Shown here: positions 6,727-8,061 of the stretch, piece after piece
How positions within the stretch are numbered: the first letter of the stretch is position 1
How the letters are laid out: every line of letters starts with the position of its first letter
NCBI GenBank assembly: GCA_946413945.1
Contig: CAMKMR010000068.1
Span: 1 to 8,061, forward strand
Length of the DNA stretch: 8,061 nucleotides
Origin: an uncultured Lachnospiraceae bacterium
GTDB taxonomy: Bacteria > Bacillota > Clostridia > Lachnospirales > Lachnospiraceae
Reading direction: 5' to 3'
Program-made: the position numbers and the translations under genes
Notes under the pieces: generated by a model
Databases searched by the model: none
What the model was told of the DNA's origin: nothing
The model's input: the letters and a program-made list of their open reading frames with translations, nothing else

Positions 6727-6811
6727 AATGGTAAAGCTCTTTTATTCTGTGTTTTGGGGAAGAGAAGATGCATTTGCAAAGAGAGGAAAGAACGCGATAA
6801 GAATATCCTGA
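6701..6811 (+). pseudogene. Fragment resembling the primase N-terminus of TOTE conflict-system proteins
   Basis: The frame reads DEMVKLFYSVFWGREDAFAKRGKN (its central part at 6722-6793) before losing similarity and stopping at TGA 6809-6811. The run LF-S-F-GRED-(F/Y)AKR is the signature I associate with the first conserved block of the archaeo-eukaryotic primase (TOTE) proteins. Those are large proteins, often fused to or encoded beside helicases and nucleases, and proposed to act in conflict with phages or plasmids. In intact members this block is followed by a GYFPQC-type segment and hundreds more residues; none of that is here. The remnant is therefore a truncated relic. The identification rests on memory of the motif over about 24 residues and needs a profile search. 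Confidence 0.5.
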
Positions 6812-6851
6812 TGTTATAGCGTATTCAGGAAATAACCCTGATGTGATTTAA
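6801..6851 (+). pseudogene. C-terminal protein relic with a duplicated PDVI
   Basis: A 16-codon run EYPDVIAYSGNNPDVI ends at TAA 6849-6851. The DNA contains CCTGATGT twice, exactly 30 bases apart (6807 and 6837), so the repeat is in frame. A TAA at 6798-6800 cuts it off, and one added base near 6800 would connect it to an upstream frame. Its stop abuts the ribosome binding site of the next gene, the position expected for the last codons of a lost upstream operon member. The family is not recognised. Confidence 0.3.
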
Positions 6852-6861
6852 GGGGGATACC

Positions 6862-7161
6862 ATGATGATTAATTATGATATAAAAGCTCAAATATTTTTA
6901 ACCGATAAAGATAAATGTTTTTCAGGATATAGACCGGCACACTTAATAAATAATTACCTTACGACAGGAATTCATACATACATTGATATCGATTGCTTGA
7001 AGAAGGGAGAAAGCACGGAGGGGTATATCAAATTTATATCGCCGGAATTTTATCCGCATACAATAAAAGTTGGAGATATAATTATCTTTCAAGAGGGTTC
7101 TAAAACAGTAGGCCATATTGAGGTCATAGAAGTATTAAATGATTTGTTAAAGGCGGATTAG
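6862..7161 (+). CDS. Stand-alone EF-Tu domain III-like protein
   Basis: The protein has 99 residues and spans a single beta-barrel-type domain. The pattern follows domain III of elongation factor Tu: an opening strand YDIKAQIFLT (5-14), then SGYRP at 21-25 (compare NYRPQF in EF-Tu), TGIHTYID at 35-42, KVGDII at 69-74 (compare PGDNV) and FQEGSKTVGHIEVIEV at 76-91 (compare REGGRTVGAGVV). The GTPase domain and domain II are absent, so it cannot be a translation factor. Such isolated domains occur beside toxin and immunity genes, and a decoy or immunity role against an EF-Tu-dependent toxin is possible, but this is inference. The ribosome site AAGGGGG (6850-6856) is 5 bases from ATG 6862 and 8 from the adjacent ATG 6865; either may be used. 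The next gene starts 2 bases after its stop, so the two are co-translated neighbours. Confidence 0.75.
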   Translation: MMINYDIKAQIFLTDKDKCFSGYRPAHLINNYLTTGIHTYIDIDCLKKGESTEGYIKFISPEFYPHTIKVGDIIIFQEGSKTVGHIEVIEVLNDLLKAD

Positions 7162-7163
7162 TA

Positions 7164-7850
7164 ATGGATTACCAACTTTATAAAGAACTAAAGAATTCTT
7201 TGAATACACATAGCGGTATAGTTCAACAGATTGATAGGTCTGATCAGGATACTTGTATGTTCCATTTTAAAGCTATATGGGAAAATGGTATTGCTTTTAC
7301 GGTTGTCGGACAGTATCAGAATAAGTGGTTTTATGTAGAGAAAGAAAATTATCAGATTTCTGCTATTTTTCATTTTAGAGACATAAATTCAAAAACCATC
7401 AGAATAATGCAGAATATGATAGATGAAATTGAATCTGGAAAATACAGGAACAAAATGTCATTAAATGAAAAAGTTAATGATATTATTTGCAAAAGACAAT
7501 TGACATCATATATGAATAACACAAAATGGTGCGAGTTGATAAATGATATAAGTGAAATTAAGGATTTACCAATATCATATAAAACGCTTTTGGATGAAAG
7601 TGATAAGGATTTAGAGGGATATTGGACAATAGATGGTGACGAATATTTTTATAGGCTTGAGTTGAATACAATCGAGTGGTTTAAAATTGCAGATTCGATT
7701 ACAAAATCAAAATATATTGGAAGGCTTGTAGAGCCTATTGTTGAACAAACTAGTGTTAAAGATTTAATAGATAGTATATTAAAGAAACATTCTATCAATT
7801 ATGTATATGATGATGAACAGCATGAATTTATAGTGTATGGATACAAATAA
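7164..7850 (+). CDS. Two-part protein with DUF6678-like C-terminal domain
   Basis: The protein has 228 residues and no signal peptide or membrane segment. The second half (about 103-228) resembles DUF6678: the entry VNDIICKRQLTSYMNNTKWCE at 104-124 (KRQLTSYMNNTKW is the strongest part), a central WTIDGDEYF at 154-162, IEWFKI at 170-175, and an ending IVYGYK at 223-228. I recall this family near polymorphic-toxin immunity genes; its biochemical function is unknown. The first half (1-100), with aromatic blocks CMFHFKAIWE (31-40) and NKWFYVEK (53-60), is unfamiliar. DUF6678 proteins as I know them begin close to the KRQLTS block, so the N-terminal hundred residues look like an added domain. An internal ATG at 7455 with a weak AGGA could mark an old gene boundary. 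The start follows AGGCGG (7151-7156) by 7 bases and lies 2 bases after the preceding stop. The gene is very AT-rich, unlike gdhA. Confidence 0.72.
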   Translation: MDYQLYKELKNSLNTHSGIVQQIDRSDQDTCMFHFKAIWENGIAFTVVGQYQNKWFYVEKENYQISAIFHFRDINSKTIRIMQNMIDEIESGKYRNKMSLNEKVNDIICKRQLTSYMNNTKWCELINDISEIKDLPISYKTLLDESDKDLEGYWTIDGDEYFYRLELNTIEWFKIADSITKSKYIGRLVEPIVEQTSVKDLIDSILKKHSINYVYDDEQHEFIVYGYK

Positions 7851-7864
7851 GAGGAAATTTGGGT

Positions 7865-7984
7865 TTGGGAAAACAAATAAATTATTATATTGAATATGAA
7901 ACATTTTTATTATTATCACAAAAAGCATTGGACTATGGATCGAGATTGGTTCTTGGAATAAGCCTTATGAAACGAAAGACTTGA
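7865..7984 (+). pseudogene. TTG-started small gene, probably truncated
   Basis: Starting at TTG 7865, a 39-residue frame (opening MGKQINYYIEYETFLLLSQK) stops at TGA 7982-7984. GAGGA at 7851-7855, right after the preceding stop codon, is 9 bases away and decides the start. The opening resembles the beginning of small cytoplasmic Firmicutes proteins that I can recall only as hypothetical and longer. After ALDYG (21-25) the frame turns to unlikely sequence, while the +2 frame becomes protein-like and ends in GSWNKPYETKDLTEV before TAA 7992-7994. This fits an internal deletion that fused a gene's 5' end out of frame to its own or another gene's 3' end. It sits third in line behind the EF-Tu-like and DUF6678-like genes and may once have been a third member. 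A genuine 39-residue protein cannot be excluded. Confidence 0.45.
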
Positions 7985-8000
7985 CGGAGGTATAAAGGGT

Positions 8001-8061
8001 ATGGCGTTTGATGAATTGCCGCCGCACACTCGTGACTTTAGTCGTGAGTTAGGCGGCATTT
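8001..8061 (+). CDS. Possible start of a further gene (runs off the window)
   Basis: ATG 8001 follows GGAGG (7986-7990) by 10 bases and opens a frame of 20 codons, MAFDELPPHTRDFSRELGGI, that is still open at the window edge. The ribosome site is good, and the spacing continues the pattern of closely packed small genes. Against it, residues 6-19 fall inside the long hairpin at 8017-8058, which would be unusual in the first codons of a gene and resembles a transposon end. I do not recognise the protein, and the stretch is too short to judge. Confidence 0.3.
   Translation, partial: MAFDELPPHTRDFSRELGGI
8017..8058. repeat. Long imperfect hairpin resembling an IS200/IS605-type end
   Basis: Outer arms TGCCGCC (8017-8023) and GGCGGCA (8052-8058) pair perfectly. 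Inner arms ACTCGTGAC (8028-8036) and GTCGTGAGT (8041-8049) pair over 9 positions including a central G-U/U-G pair, around the loop TTTA. The core GAC-TTTA-GTC followed by GTGAG resembles the subterminal hairpin that I recall at right ends of IS200/IS605 elements, where it also forms the 3' part of the TnpB guide RNA. No tnpA or tnpB sequence is visible to its left. It could also be a dispersed palindromic repeat, or a terminator, since TTT follows at the window edge. Confidence 0.5.

Larger units (their letters stand above)
6515..6851 (+). other. Gene-poor stretch made of broken reading frames
   Basis: No intact gene is supported between the gdhA terminator and the EF-Tu-like gene. Instead, short protein-like runs follow one another in different frames: a weak one ending at TGA 6599-6601, then those at 6619-6726, 6701-6811 and 6801-6851. 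Coding-like composition that hops between frames is what a decayed or recombined gene series looks like. No clear promoter is visible for the genes downstream. Confidence 0.55.

Noticed and set aside
6774..6801. TTGCAA and GATAAG as a promoter for the EF-Tu-like gene
   Set aside because: Both boxes match only four of six positions and the spacing is 16, so it is not distinguishable from chance in A/T-rich DNA.
7188..7373. Minus-strand open frame inside the DUF6678-like gene
   Set aside because: It lies antisense to a better-supported gene, has no ribosome site and encodes no recognisable protein.
1..8061. CRISPR array, tRNA or rRNA genes
   Set aside because: No regularly spaced repeats and no cloverleaf or ribosomal RNA segments were seen on either strand.

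Overview
The window looks like AT-rich Clostridia, most likely a Lachnospiraceae-type gut or rumen bacterium. The reasons are AT-rich intergenic DNA, strong GGAGG-type ribosome binding sites, textbook sigma-A promoter spacing, a type I hexameric glutamate dehydrogenase with the codon bias of a highly expressed gene, and a wall-polymer operon of Gram-positive type. The genus is inference.

Layout. (1) 1-237 is the 3' end of a glycerol kinase gene on the + strand. (2) 238-320 holds two back-to-back hairpins that separate it from a convergent operon. (3) 321-4624, minus strand, is a tight three-gene operon, read in order: an IspD/TarI-type cytidylyltransferase, an extended short-chain dehydrogenase/epimerase, and a large CDP-glycerol-type polyol-phosphate transferase with two tandem copies of the transferase fold. 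The last two genes overlap by four bases (ATGA). Together they suggest synthesis of a CDP-activated polyol or sugar and its transfer to a teichoic-acid-like or capsular polymer. The neighbouring glycerol kinase could feed glycerol-3-phosphate, but it is transcribed separately. (4) 4625-5101 is a divergent intergenic region with a promoter on each strand, a small perfect dyad at the start site of the wall-polymer promoter, and two longer inverted repeats in its roughly 200-nt leader. (5) 5102-6448 is an NADP-type glutamate dehydrogenase gene with its own promoter and a strong terminator, so it is a single-gene unit.

(6) From 6515 to the right edge the character changes to an accessory region. 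Broken reading frames lie first, one carrying a signature I associate with the primase of TOTE conflict systems. Next come two intact, closely spaced small genes: a stand-alone protein resembling EF-Tu domain III, and a 228-residue protein whose second half resembles DUF6678. They are followed by a TTG-started gene that looks truncated, and by a possible new gene start whose first codons form a long hairpin resembling IS200/IS605 right ends. No toxin gene is visible. The best reading is a cluster of orphan immunity-like or decoy genes and conflict-system debris parked downstream of a conserved housekeeping gene. Family assignments here rest on remembered motif similarity without a database search and are less certain than those on the left.
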